Origin: JAZDLC01 sp043802345
GTDB lineage: Bacteria; Planctomycetota; B15-G4; JADJEK01
Direction of reading: 5' to 3'
Assembly (NCBI GenBank): GCA_043802345.1
Contig: JAZDLC010000077.1
Coordinates: 1 to 24,136, forward strand
Length of the DNA: 24,136 nucleotides
The notes beneath the pieces are model-generated. The model had not been told where the DNA came from. It did no database searches and saw only the letters and a program-made list of their open reading frames with translations. Position numbers and translations under genes: made by a program. Positions 8,082 through 15,211 of this stretch are shown here, piece after piece (the stretch's first letter is position 1; each line of letters starts with the position of its first letter).

Positions 8082-9664
8082 TGAACGGAACGTTGCTCTG
8101 GGTCGTGCTCGCCCTCTTTCCTCAGGCAGAGGAGGGTGAACCGCTGGAGGTGCAGGTCAACCGGACCATCGATCTGACGGTGAAGAAGCTCTTCGCCGAA
8201 CAGGCGCTTGACGGCACCTGGGGGTGGGACGACAAGGTTCATCCGACCGGCCGGACAGCCCTCGCGTTGCTGGCCCTGCTGCACGCGGGCCTGCCGGCCT
8301 CCGATCCGGCGATGACGCGCGGGATCGACGTTCTCATCGGCGAGCTGCGGCGGCGCCGGGCCACCCTGGAAGGAGGAGAGGCGGCCTATCGCAGCACCTA
8401 CGAGACCGGCGTGACGCTCATGCTGCTCTACGCTCTCGGCACGGACCCACGCTTCGTGGAGGAAATGCAGCCGCTGGTCGACTTCCTGGCAAGGAACCTG
8501 GATCGCGGGCAGCACCTTCATGCGTACCCCGAAGGAACGGCGGATCTGTCGAACACCCAGTACGCCCTGCTGGGGCTCCGGTCGGCTTCGCTCAGGGAGG
8601 TGCGGCCGAAGAGGGCGAAGGCGGTCTGGGCCGATGCGCTGAAGGGGATTCTCGAGTGCCACAACCCGGACGGCGGCTTCTCCTACCGGCCGAACGAGTT
8701 CTCCACGGGCTCGATGACGGTGGCTGGACTGGCGATGATCCAGCTCTGCCAGGAGGAGCTGAAAGGGTATGGCGGGGCGGCGAAGGATCTGATCGAGGCG
8801 AAGAAGGCGGTCAAGGCGGGGGAGAAGTGGCTCGAGGACAGTTTCACCGTGCGCTTCAATGTGCATGGCCGCTCGCTCACCAAGCACTACTTCCACTACT
8901 ACCTGTACGGGTTGGAGCGGTACGCGGTCTTCTACGGCAAGAAGCTGATCGGCGGCCATGACTGGTATCGGGAGGGGGCCGAGTACCTGATTCGATTGCA
9001 GAATGATGATGGCTCATTCGGCGGCACCGAGCAGACTTGCTTCGCGCTCCTCTTACTGCGCAAGGCGGCCCTCACCATGCCGTCCGTGCGCGATGGTCGG
9101 CTCGCCAATCCCCGGCGGGACGACAACCCCAGGCTCGAAGCAGAGCGGCGCATCGCCCCGCCCAGGGCTGATGTCGAGTTTCTGCGAAACTGGCTGGTGG
9201 CCGGCCCCTACCCGGGCCGGAAGATGGACGACGACCATCTCCAGGTGGAACATATCCAGGAGCAGAAGGCAGTCGGGATCGAGGGGAGGCGCGCCGGCAG
9301 GTGCAACTGGAAGAAGTACGAGTCGCCCGAGGACCAGGTCGACCTCCTGAACGCCGGTGTCGCCGATGTGGACACCGCGACCTACGCCTTCTGCTGGCTG
9401 GACTCCGAGCAGGAGCAAGACGTGGTGCTCCATCTCGCTTCCGACGACGGCATCCGTGTCATCCTGAATGGCGAACTGGTCTTCGAAGATCACCACCATG
9501 ACGGGAAGGATGATATGCGCGTCGAGCTGAAGCTCCCAGAGGGGCGCAGCCGGCTGCTCCTCAAAGTGGAGAATACGGTCTACTATTGCCACTTCCGGGC
9601 GCGAATCGCCGATCTCGACGGCAAGCCCGTCCCGGAAGTCCAGGCCTCGCTGAAGCGCGGCTAG
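8078..9664 (+). CDS. secreted alpha/alpha-toroid (squalene-cyclase-like repeat) protein with C-terminal sandwich domain, function unknown
   Basis: 528 residues. A short N-terminal hydrophobic run (TLLWVVLALF) looks like a signal peptide. Residues ~25-335 resemble the alpha/alpha-toroid of terpenoid cyclases and prenyltransferases: QW-like motifs DGTWGWDD (~45), DGGFSYRP (~198) and DGSFGGTEQT (~311), plus DLSNTQYALLGL. I see no DxDD or DDxxD cyclase motif, so terpene cyclisation is not supported. Residues ~370-525 look like a PA14- or carbohydrate-binding-type beta sandwich: WLVAGPYPG, LHLASDDGIRVILNG and GRSRLLLKVEN. Multi-domain proteins of this style are common in planctomycetes and relatives. 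Its ATG overlaps the aroC stop, so it is co-transcribed with biosynthetic genes despite an unrelated location in the cell. Role unknown. Confidence 0.8.
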   Translation: MMNGTLLWVVLALFPQAEEGEPLEVQVNRTIDLTVKKLFAEQALDGTWGWDDKVHPTGRTALALLALLHAGLPASDPAMTRGIDVLIGELRRRRATLEGGEAAYRSTYETGVTLMLLYALGTDPRFVEEMQPLVDFLARNLDRGQHLHAYPEGTADLSNTQYALLGLRSASLREVRPKRAKAVWADALKGILECHNPDGGFSYRPNEFSTGSMTVAGLAMIQLCQEELKGYGGAAKDLIEAKKAVKAGEKWLEDSFTVRFNVHGRSLTKHYFHYYLYGLERYAVFYGKKLIGGHDWYREGAEYLIRLQNDDGSFGGTEQTCFALLLLRKAALTMPSVRDGRLANPRRDDNPRLEAERRIAPPRADVEFLRNWLVAGPYPGRKMDDDHLQVEHIQEQKAVGIEGRRAGRCNWKKYESPEDQVDLLNAGVADVDTATYAFCWLDSEQEQDVVLHLASDDGIRVILNGELVFEDHHHDGKDDMRVELKLPEGRSRLLLKVENTVYYCHFRARIADLDGKPVPEVQASLKRG

Positions 9665-9681
9665 GGGGACAGTCCCCTTTT
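9665..9681 (+). terminator. intrinsic terminator of the trp-aro operon
   Basis: Directly after the TAG stop lies GGGGA-CAG-TCCCC followed by TTTT: a 5-bp GC stem, 3-nt loop and T run. The T run is only on the + strand side, matching termination of the + operon. It abuts the stop codon of the convergent cytochrome gene at 9681-9683. The stem is short, so efficiency is uncertain, and the same string could also be a dispersed repeat. Confidence 0.6.
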
Positions 9682-10094
9682 CAGTGCTTGCCCGGTGCCA
9701 GTGGCACTCCGCGCCGCTCATAGGTGACGTACGCTTCCATGGCGATCATCTTCGGGCCGTTGAGATCCAACGGTTCCCCTTCCAGGGGATTCCTGAGGCA
9801 CCAGTTGATCATCTCGCGCAGGCCGATCACCTTGCCCAGTTGCTGCTGGAACTTCGGATACGTTTCCGGGTGCGTGTTCGCCGCATTGGGATGGCACTGC
9901 GCGCAGGCGACCCCGTTGGTGCCCAGTTCGGCGCTGACCCAGAGCGCGCGGCCCTGCTCGACCACGCTCATGAACTCCTTCTGCCAGCGCGCCTCGTCCT
10001 TCTTGGTGAACTCGTCGGCGTAGTTCACGACCGCGCCCGCAATCGTGACCACGATCAACACTCCGAGCGTGATCCGTGCGATCTTGTTCGACAT
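9681..10094 (-). CDS. membrane-anchored mono-heme cytochrome c
   Basis: 137 residues. An uncleaved anchor or signal (residues 5-24, ITLGVLIVVTIAGAVV) precedes a periplasmic domain with one c-type heme site CAQCH (Cys64, Cys67, His68). A likely distal Met lies in GPKMIAMEAY. A good ribosome binding site (AAGGAG) sits about 6 nt before the ATG. It is the last gene of the four-gene operon, 13 bp after the metallophosphoesterase. The natural reading is an electron donor or carrier for the di-heme peroxidase two genes upstream, but the sequence does not prove the partner. Class assignment within cytochrome c is uncertain. Confidence 0.85.
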   Translation of the reverse strand: MSNKIARITLGVLIVVTIAGAVVNYADEFTKKDEARWQKEFMSVVEQGRALWVSAELGTNGVACAQCHPNAANTHPETYPKFQQQLGKVIGLREMINWCLRNPLEGEPLDLNGPKMIAMEAYVTYERRGVPLAPGKH

Positions 10095-10107
10095 CGCTCT
10101 CTCCTTC

Positions 10108-11181
10108 CTAGTAGTGATCCTGTGGACTGATGCGGCTCTCGCGATCCTGATAGACCGAGTCTTCAGGCTGCCCGGTGCTCGGGTTGAACGCCACGGTGCG
10201 GCTCTTGTTGTTGTGGAGGTTGTACCGCATCGTCACGCGGCCGCTGTTCAGGTCGATGAGCTGCCAGCCGGTGGCGTCTCTCTCGAAGAACGGGTCGGCG
10301 CGGTTCATGGGAATGGTGAGCTCCGGCAGGGAGCTCTTCGCCTGGGCGTAGCTCTGCGGATACGGCCAAGGCCAGGCTGTGGCCATCACGGCGTGGAAGC
10401 TGATGTTGCCGATCTGGTTGTACTGGATCTGATGCACGTGTCCGTAGACCACGGTGACGTTGTCGAACGGTTGCAGCAGCGCCTGCACCTGCTCGGCGTC
10501 GTCGGTCCAGAAGTTCCAGCCCTTGTAGATCTTCTGGATCGGTGAGTGCGAGAACACCACGATCGGTGTCTCCTTCGACACGGCCGCGAGGTCTTTCTGC
10601 AGCCAGTCGCGCTGCTTCTCGCCGACCATGAACGGCGAGCCGTTCGGGTTGTCCAGCCCCGCCATCTCGAGCATGCGCCGCTCGGCCGTGGGCCACCGCT
10701 CGAAAGTCCACTTGTCATGGGTGAGGACGCTGTTGAGCACGACGAAGTGCACCCCCTTGTGATCCCAGCTGTAATGCTGCGGTCCGAACAGCTCGGACCA
10801 GTACTCGCCGAGATCGAGGTAGTAGTCGTGCTCGCCCATCACGCAGTAGGTCTTGTAGTCGAGTTTCGACAGCATCTCGGCCCCGTGGTCGAGCTCCGCC
10901 TTCTTGCCGAGCTGCGCCAGGTCGCCGCCGAACATGACGAAGTCGGGTTTCGGGTTCAGCAGATTGGTCTCCGCCACGGCGCGTATGAGCCCACGGTCCC
11001 AATTGTGCACGAACTTCGCGCCCTTGATCTGCTGGATGTGCGAGTCCGAAATGTAGGCGAAGGTGAAGTCCCTGGCCGGATCGGCATGCGCCAGTCTCAC
11101 CAGGCTCAGAGGCATCATGCCCGCGGCGGTGAGCGCGCCGGCGCCCTTGAGGAAATCGCGACGATTCATACCGGTTGTCAT
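10108..11181 (-). CDS. Tat-exported calcineurin-like metallophosphoesterase
   Basis: 357 residues. The N-terminus has a twin-arginine signal, NRRDFLKGAGALTAAG (Arg7-Arg8), with probable cleavage near AHA-DP at residues 31-34. The mature part carries all the metallophosphoesterase metal motifs in order: SDSHI (Asp46, His48), GGDL (Asp87), GEHD (116-119, where GNHD is usual), FSHSP, and YGHVHQ. Tat export suggests the protein folds and takes its metals in the cytoplasm. ATG at 11181 is preferred over the internal ATG at 11169 because GAGGAGG lies 6 nt upstream of it. It is 11 bp after the peroxidase gene and 13 bp before the cytochrome gene. The substrate is unknown. The Asn-to-Glu change in GNHD is notable, because that Asn normally bridges metal and phosphate. 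Confidence 0.9.
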   Translation of the reverse strand: MTTGMNRRDFLKGAGALTAAGMMPLSLVRLAHADPARDFTFAYISDSHIQQIKGAKFVHNWDRGLIRAVAETNLLNPKPDFVMFGGDLAQLGKKAELDHGAEMLSKLDYKTYCVMGEHDYYLDLGEYWSELFGPQHYSWDHKGVHFVVLNSVLTHDKWTFERWPTAERRMLEMAGLDNPNGSPFMVGEKQRDWLQKDLAAVSKETPIVVFSHSPIQKIYKGWNFWTDDAEQVQALLQPFDNVTVVYGHVHQIQYNQIGNISFHAVMATAWPWPYPQSYAQAKSSLPELTIPMNRADPFFERDATGWQLIDLNSGRVTMRYNLHNNKSRTVAFNPSTGQPEDSVYQDRESRISPQDHY

Positions 11182-11192
11182 CTTCGCCTCCT

Positions 11193-12338
11193 CTACTTCG
11201 CGCCGCTCTTGGCGGTGCCCGTGAACTCGGGGCTGGTGAGAGCCTCGAGGAATTGGACCAGGTCATCGATCTGGGAATCCGTCAGGTTCAGCGGACGGAT
11301 GCCCCCGCTCAGGAAGTCGTTCACGGGGCTTCCGGCCACCGTCACGCCCCCGTTGTTGTAATGGACCACGACGTCGCGGAGCGTCTTCAGGCTGCCGTCG
11401 TGCATGTACGGAGCCGTGACGGCGATGTTGCGCAACGTCGGGGTCTTGAACGACCCGAGGTCGTCGAGGCCGCGCGAGATGGCGAAGCGCCCCAGCTCGG
11501 ATGTGCGGCTGTCGGTGAGCACCTTGACGTCCACCTCCGACAGGGTGGCCTCCGCCTTGAGGAACTCTCCCGCCAGCGCGGGGACCTCATCCTGTATGTC
11601 GTTGATGCCGACACCGATATTGTGGAAGCGATTGTCGGTGAATAGCGCCTGGGTCTGCTCGATGCGATGACAGGAAACACAGCGACCCTGGTTGATGAAC
11701 AGGTCGAATCCTCTCACCTGCGCCGGAGTAAGTGCGTCTTCCTCGCGGCCGTAGCGCCAGCGGTCGAACGGTGAGTCGCCCGAGACCTTGGAGCGTTCGA
11801 AGGAGGCGATGGCCTGGGTCACCTCCTTCATCGTAATCCCGTCGCCGGACTTGCCGAAGACCTGCTGGAAGACGCGGCCGTACTCGGCGTCGGCGCAAAC
11901 GATCTGAAGGATCGGTTCGTGGTCCTTGAGCCCCATCTCCACCGGGTTGGTGAACGGATGCAGGGCCTGGTCCTCGAGGCTGGGGGAACGGCCGTCCCAG
12001 AACAGCGTGTCGAAGAAGACGCTGTTGATCACGGTCGGCGCGTTGCGTGTTCCGGTGAGACTGCGGATGCCCTCCGAGACCGACAGCGGACTGTCGGTGA
12101 ATGCCTTGTCCTTGTCGTGACAGGTCGCACAGCTGACGGTGCCAGTGGAACTGAAACGCTTGTCGTGGAATAGCTTGTCGCCGAGAGCGATCTTTTCGGC
12201 GGTCTGCGGGTTGTCCCCTGGGAACCGAATCTCGGGCAGCCCGAGGGGAGACGCGGACCCGGGAGGCTCCTGCGCGTGTGCCATGCACGCACAGAACAGC
12301 CCCAGGCCAAGGAGAGATGGCAAAAGAAGCATCTTCAA
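11193..12338 (-). CDS. di-heme cytochrome c peroxidase (CcpA/MauG family), periplasmic
   Basis: About 381 residues with a signal peptide (LLLPSLLGLGLF...AHA-QEPP). Two heme c sites are visible: CATCH (Cys70, Cys73, His74) and CVSCH (Cys220, Cys223, His224). Family signatures are RNAPTVINSVFFDTLFWDGR, SLEDQALHPF, NPVEMG and TAPYMHDGSLKTLRDVV. The family reduces H2O2 to water with electrons from a small cytochrome or other donor; the MauG branch does protein oxidation instead and cannot be excluded. The start is either TTG at 12338, overlapping the regulator's stop as TTGA with GGAGG 7 nt upstream, or ATG at 12332; the TTG has the better spacing. It is the second gene of a regulator-led operon. 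Confidence 0.93.
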   Translation of the reverse strand: MKMLLLPSLLGLGLFCACMAHAQEPPGSASPLGLPEIRFPGDNPQTAEKIALGDKLFHDKRFSSTGTVSCATCHDKDKAFTDSPLSVSEGIRSLTGTRNAPTVINSVFFDTLFWDGRSPSLEDQALHPFTNPVEMGLKDHEPILQIVCADAEYGRVFQQVFGKSGDGITMKEVTQAIASFERSKVSGDSPFDRWRYGREEDALTPAQVRGFDLFINQGRCVSCHRIEQTQALFTDNRFHNIGVGINDIQDEVPALAGEFLKAEATLSEVDVKVLTDSRTSELGRFAISRGLDDLGSFKTPTLRNIAVTAPYMHDGSLKTLRDVVVHYNNGGVTVAGSPVNDFLSGGIRPLNLTDSQIDDLVQFLEALTSPEFTGTAKSGAK

Positions 12339-12787
12339 GAGTCTTCCTCCAAATCGCGACAGCGGCGGCAGTGGCCGCGCAATTGAACTCTGTGATCGGT
12401 GACTTCGAAGCCGAGCTTCGAGGTGTCGGGGAGCCGCACGGCGTCGAGGAACTCGTCGGAGATGTCGATGACCTCCTCGCAGCGCATGCAGATCAGATGG
12501 TGGTGGACTTCGATCCGGCCGTCATAGCGCACGACGCTGCCGGGATGGCAGGCCTTGGTGATCACGCCGAGCCGCACCAGGGTCTCCAGTGTCCGGTAGA
12601 CGGTGGTGCGTGAGATGGTCGGGTGTTGGCGGGAGATGAAGTCGCAGACGGTGTCGGCGGTGGGGTGGTTGTCCAGGTCGAGAACCCGATCGAGAATGAT
12701 GCGGCGCTGCGGCGTGACCGGCAGTCTCCGTTCACGACAGAGTTTCTCGAACAGCTCGATCCGCAGTTGCTTGGCCTGGTTGTCCAC
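12335..12787 (-). CDS. Fur-family transcriptional regulator, PerR-like
   Basis: 150 residues in the Fur fold: a winged-helix N-terminus (VTPQRRIILDRVLD; recognition helix SRTTVYRTLETL) and a C-terminal metal/dimer domain. Structural zinc cysteines are C100-x2-C103 and C140-x2-C143. The regulatory site has HHH at 95-97 and, decisively, Asp108 in VIDIS. Peroxide-sensing PerR proteins have Asp at this position, whereas Fur has Glu. This favours a metal-dependent peroxide sensor over an iron or zinc sensor. The start is GTG at 12787; an in-frame stop lies not far upstream and there is no ATG between. It leads the operon with the peroxidase gene and sits right behind a large inverted repeat, so autoregulation is likely. 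Confidence 0.88.
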   Translation of the reverse strand: MDNQAKQLRIELFEKLCRERRLPVTPQRRIILDRVLDLDNHPTADTVCDFISRQHPTISRTTVYRTLETLVRLGVITKACHPGSVVRYDGRIEVHHHLICMRCEEVIDISDEFLDAVRLPDTSKLGFEVTDHRVQLRGHCRRCRDLEEDS

Positions 12788-12801
12788 GCGGTAGCGCTTC
12801 T

Positions 12802-12835
12802 TTGCGATAATGTATTAGTTGAAATATTATCGCAA
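12802..12835 (-). promoter_or_regulatory. operator/promoter of the peroxide operon: 10-bp perfect inverted repeat over -35 and -10
   Basis: Arms TTGCGATAAT (12802-12811) and ATTATCGCAA (12826-12835) are exact reverse complements separated by 14 bp, in a strikingly AT-rich patch. Read on the - strand, one arm contains TTGCGA (4/6 to the -35 consensus) and the other contains CATTAT (4/6 to the -10), exactly 17 bp apart. The predicted start of transcription falls a short distance before the GTG at 12787. The half site GATAAT resembles Fur/PerR-family half sites, though the spacing is wider than a classic 7-1-7 box. Confidence 0.75.
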
Positions 12836-12961
12836 CCATTCGCGAGGAACAAGGGATCTCCGCGATCCGGCGACGCTCTTATGGGCCGGGAAGGGCCTCG
12901 CTGGGACGCCTGCCTGAGGTGTGGCTACTTCAATCGGCTCGGTCGGAACCCCAGGTGATCC

Positions 12962-15187
12962 CTACTGCGGCACCTCGGCCAGCTCGATCGCGATAATCTC
13001 CAGCTTCCGCGCGGTCTCGCCATGGTTTGACTCGACCGTTTCGCCAACCTTCCGGCCGAGGAAGGTCTGGGAGAAGGGCGCCAGGTAGGAGTAGACGTTG
13101 CGATCCGGGTCCGCGTCCCAGGGGCCGAGGAAGCTGAACGACTCCTCCTCTCGGGATTCGGTGTTCCGCACCGTGACCCGCGTGCCCACGTTGACGAAGT
13201 CGGTGGTGACAGATCCAAACGGGATCAGTGCGGCCTGTTTGATCTCCTCGCCGATCTCGTTGGCGCGGCGCGACAGGAAGTCGCGTTGCTCCAGAGCTGC
13301 AGTGAACTCGGCGTTCTCCGACAGGTCGCCGAAGTCCGCGGCATGCCCGATCGCCGCACTGTTCTTGACCATGTCCACGTTGACGATCTGGTCGAATTCC
13401 TTCTGGCGCCGCTGCAGGCCGGCGGGCGAGACGTAGATGACATCTTCCTCGTACAACTGCTTGCGGCCAACAATGATGTCCTGGAACCCGGTCTTCAGCC
13501 ACTCGGAGAGGTAGTGCCTGGAACCGTCCGTGATCCCCTGGTTCTCCTTGATCGCCTGATAGAAGGCCATGGCATGCTCGCTGCCGATCTCGCTCAGGAC
13601 CTTGTTCATGGCCCGGTAGCGATTGGCGGAGATTGAGCTCCGCATCTTGCCGAGCAGCGAGCGCTGCGTCACGGTCACCTGTGATCTGGCGGACCTCGCC
13701 CAGCGGTCCATCAGCCGCAGCATGGCGAGCGTGATGGCGACCTGGTCGATCTTGCAGGGGGCATCGTCGAGCGTGCCGGCAGTCGATGCCTTGAAGAGCC
13801 AGAACAGGCCGTCGCCGCACCGGTCCGGAGAAGCCAGGATCGCCTGGATGGCCGCCGCCAGCTCTTCCCCCCTCCCCTCCTTCAGCAGTTCCCGGGCCAG
13901 CAGATCGGCCAGCTTGCCGGGGGCGGATGGCAGGGCCGAGGCAAACACCCTGGGCCAGATCTCGGGGCCGTGCTCTCGCAGGAAGAAGAGCGACATGCGC
14001 GCGCGCTCCTCCTTGCCCAGGATGGCGGGTGTATCCCTGAACCCTTCCGCGCTGCGCGCGAGGAGGGCCGGGAGGTCCACGTCCCTCGGCAAGCTGCCTC
14101 CCAGCCGCTCCCGGAGGCCCGAAAGAACCGTGGCGGCCAGGAGCGCCACCGGATCGGGCGTGGAGCCGTCATTTGCGATGTCGGCCAGCGTGGTCGCACA
14201 CTCTTCGAGGAAGGCCTGACTTGGATTGTGTCCCTGGTCGACCGATTCGATGTACTCCATCACCAGGACCACGCGATCCAGCTTCGTGCGCGCGTGCATG
14301 ATCCGCGCCTTGAGTTCCTCCTCATGGCTGATCGGCTCGGTTCGCAGGATCAGGACCGGCTCCTTGTCGCCGTAGACCTGGATCATCGGATTGCGCTCGA
14401 CCAGGCCCCTGGTCTTCTTCCACCAGCGCGCGAAGGCGTTCGGAGGGACGACTCCCCGGGCGAACAGCTTCTTCATCTGGGTCCATTCCAGCCGTCCGCC
14501 GGATGAGCGAAGAGCGGACTCCACGATCGGCCCGGGCTCCGTTTCCGCGGCGGCCCTGAGACGCTCCACGTCGAACCTGAGCAGTGCCCTGAAGTCATCG
14601 TCCGGGAGTGGGGTCAACTCACCGGTGGCGTCAGCCGTGTTCAGCGATCTTTCCGAGTTCCCATCTGTCAGCACGAACTCCTTGGTTTCCGGATCGAAGC
14701 GGACGATCTTCTCGGGGCCGACCCGAAACGTGCCGCTCACGAATCCGCCGGCCCGAAAGTGCATTCCCCTGGCGACCCGGTCCCGGAGCTTCTCACCGTC
14801 CGCCCCGGCCATCAGTTCCAGGACCGACACCAGTTCCGGCCGGCCCGCGCGGCTGAAGATCTTCGCCGCGTTCTTCCTGACCGCACGGTCTCCGACGGCG
14901 ACTCCAACCGCTCGCTGCGTGAACTGAACCAGGCCGTCTTCGTGCTCTGAATCAGCCTTCGATTCCAGCAGTACGGCCAGAAGCGCCCCCAGATTGTCCG
15001 CTCTCCCCGCGGCGATCAGGCCCGAGGCCACGTTCCAGTAGCGGTCGAGGCTCAGGGTTCCCTCTTCGACCGAGGCCAGCCACTGTTCCTCAGCCTGCTC
15101 ATACTGGCCCTCCTGGGTCAATTGCACGAGTTTGCTGGAAGTTGTGCTGCTCATCGGATCGTTCTTGACGTGGTTGTATTCATGCAA
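12962..15187 (-). CDS. GreA/GreB-family transcript cleavage factor with ~580-residue N-terminal extension
   Basis: 741 residues. The last ~159 (from VIYVSPAGLQ, ~583) match a whole GreA: an antiparallel coiled coil with the tip GDLSENAEF carrying both catalytic acids (Asp621, Glu624; GreA Asp41/Glu44), then the FKBP-like domain with NVGTRVTV and FLGRKVGETV. GreA rescues backtracked RNA polymerase by stimulating RNA cleavage. Residues 1-~580 are mostly helical, with a possible TPR-like start (EGQYEQAEEQWLASV) and the segment WWKKTRGLVERNPMIQVYG; their function is unknown. Chlamydial GreA is likewise ~700 residues, so the architecture is not unique. The start is TTG at 15187 behind AGGAG, or ATG at 15154, which lacks a clear ribosome site. 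Transcribed divergently from the YjbQ gene. Confidence 0.88.
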   Translation of the reverse strand: MHEYNHVKNDPMSSTTSSKLVQLTQEGQYEQAEEQWLASVEEGTLSLDRYWNVASGLIAAGRADNLGALLAVLLESKADSEHEDGLVQFTQRAVGVAVGDRAVRKNAAKIFSRAGRPELVSVLELMAGADGEKLRDRVARGMHFRAGGFVSGTFRVGPEKIVRFDPETKEFVLTDGNSERSLNTADATGELTPLPDDDFRALLRFDVERLRAAAETEPGPIVESALRSSGGRLEWTQMKKLFARGVVPPNAFARWWKKTRGLVERNPMIQVYGDKEPVLILRTEPISHEEELKARIMHARTKLDRVVLVMEYIESVDQGHNPSQAFLEECATTLADIANDGSTPDPVALLAATVLSGLRERLGGSLPRDVDLPALLARSAEGFRDTPAILGKEERARMSLFFLREHGPEIWPRVFASALPSAPGKLADLLARELLKEGRGEELAAAIQAILASPDRCGDGLFWLFKASTAGTLDDAPCKIDQVAITLAMLRLMDRWARSARSQVTVTQRSLLGKMRSSISANRYRAMNKVLSEIGSEHAMAFYQAIKENQGITDGSRHYLSEWLKTGFQDIIVGRKQLYEEDVIYVSPAGLQRRQKEFDQIVNVDMVKNSAAIGHAADFGDLSENAEFTAALEQRDFLSRRANEIGEEIKQAALIPFGSVTTDFVNVGTRVTVRNTESREEESFSFLGPWDADPDRNVYSYLAPFSQTFLGRKVGETVESNHGETARKLEIIAIELAEVPQ

Positions 15188-15194
15188 ATCACTC

Positions 15195-15211
15195 CTAGTC
15201 TGGCAGACTAG
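15195..15211. repeat. perfect 17-bp palindrome in the gre/yjbQ intergenic region
   Basis: CTAGTCTG-G-CAGACTAG: 8-bp arms around one base, lying 8 bp upstream of the gre start (15187) and 65 bp upstream of the yjbQ start. On the gre message the right arm runs into the ribosome binding site (CTAGGAGT), so a hairpin would partly hide it. It could equally be a dimeric repressor operator serving the divergent genes. Another CTAG lies at 15213-15216, a tetramer usually rare in GC-rich genomes. Confidence 0.6.

Noticed and set aside
8078..9664. Squalene-hopene cyclase (hopanoid synthesis)
   Set aside because: QW-like toroid repeats are present, but no DxDD motif was found, the length is short, and a signal peptide plus sandwich domain argue against a membrane-bound cyclase.
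12335..12787. Zur or canonical iron Fur
   Set aside because: Asp rather than Glu at position 108 and linkage to a peroxidase favour PerR; iron or zinc transport genes are absent. Not fully excluded.
12836..12961. tRNA or small RNA gene between the gre and perR-like genes
   Set aside because: No cloverleaf or strong hairpin could be folded by eye, and no T run; nothing supportable.
15150..15190. TTGACG as a -35 element for the yjbQ gene (around 15167)
   Set aside because: No convincing -10 at 16-18 bp; the match alone is too weak to annotate a promoter.
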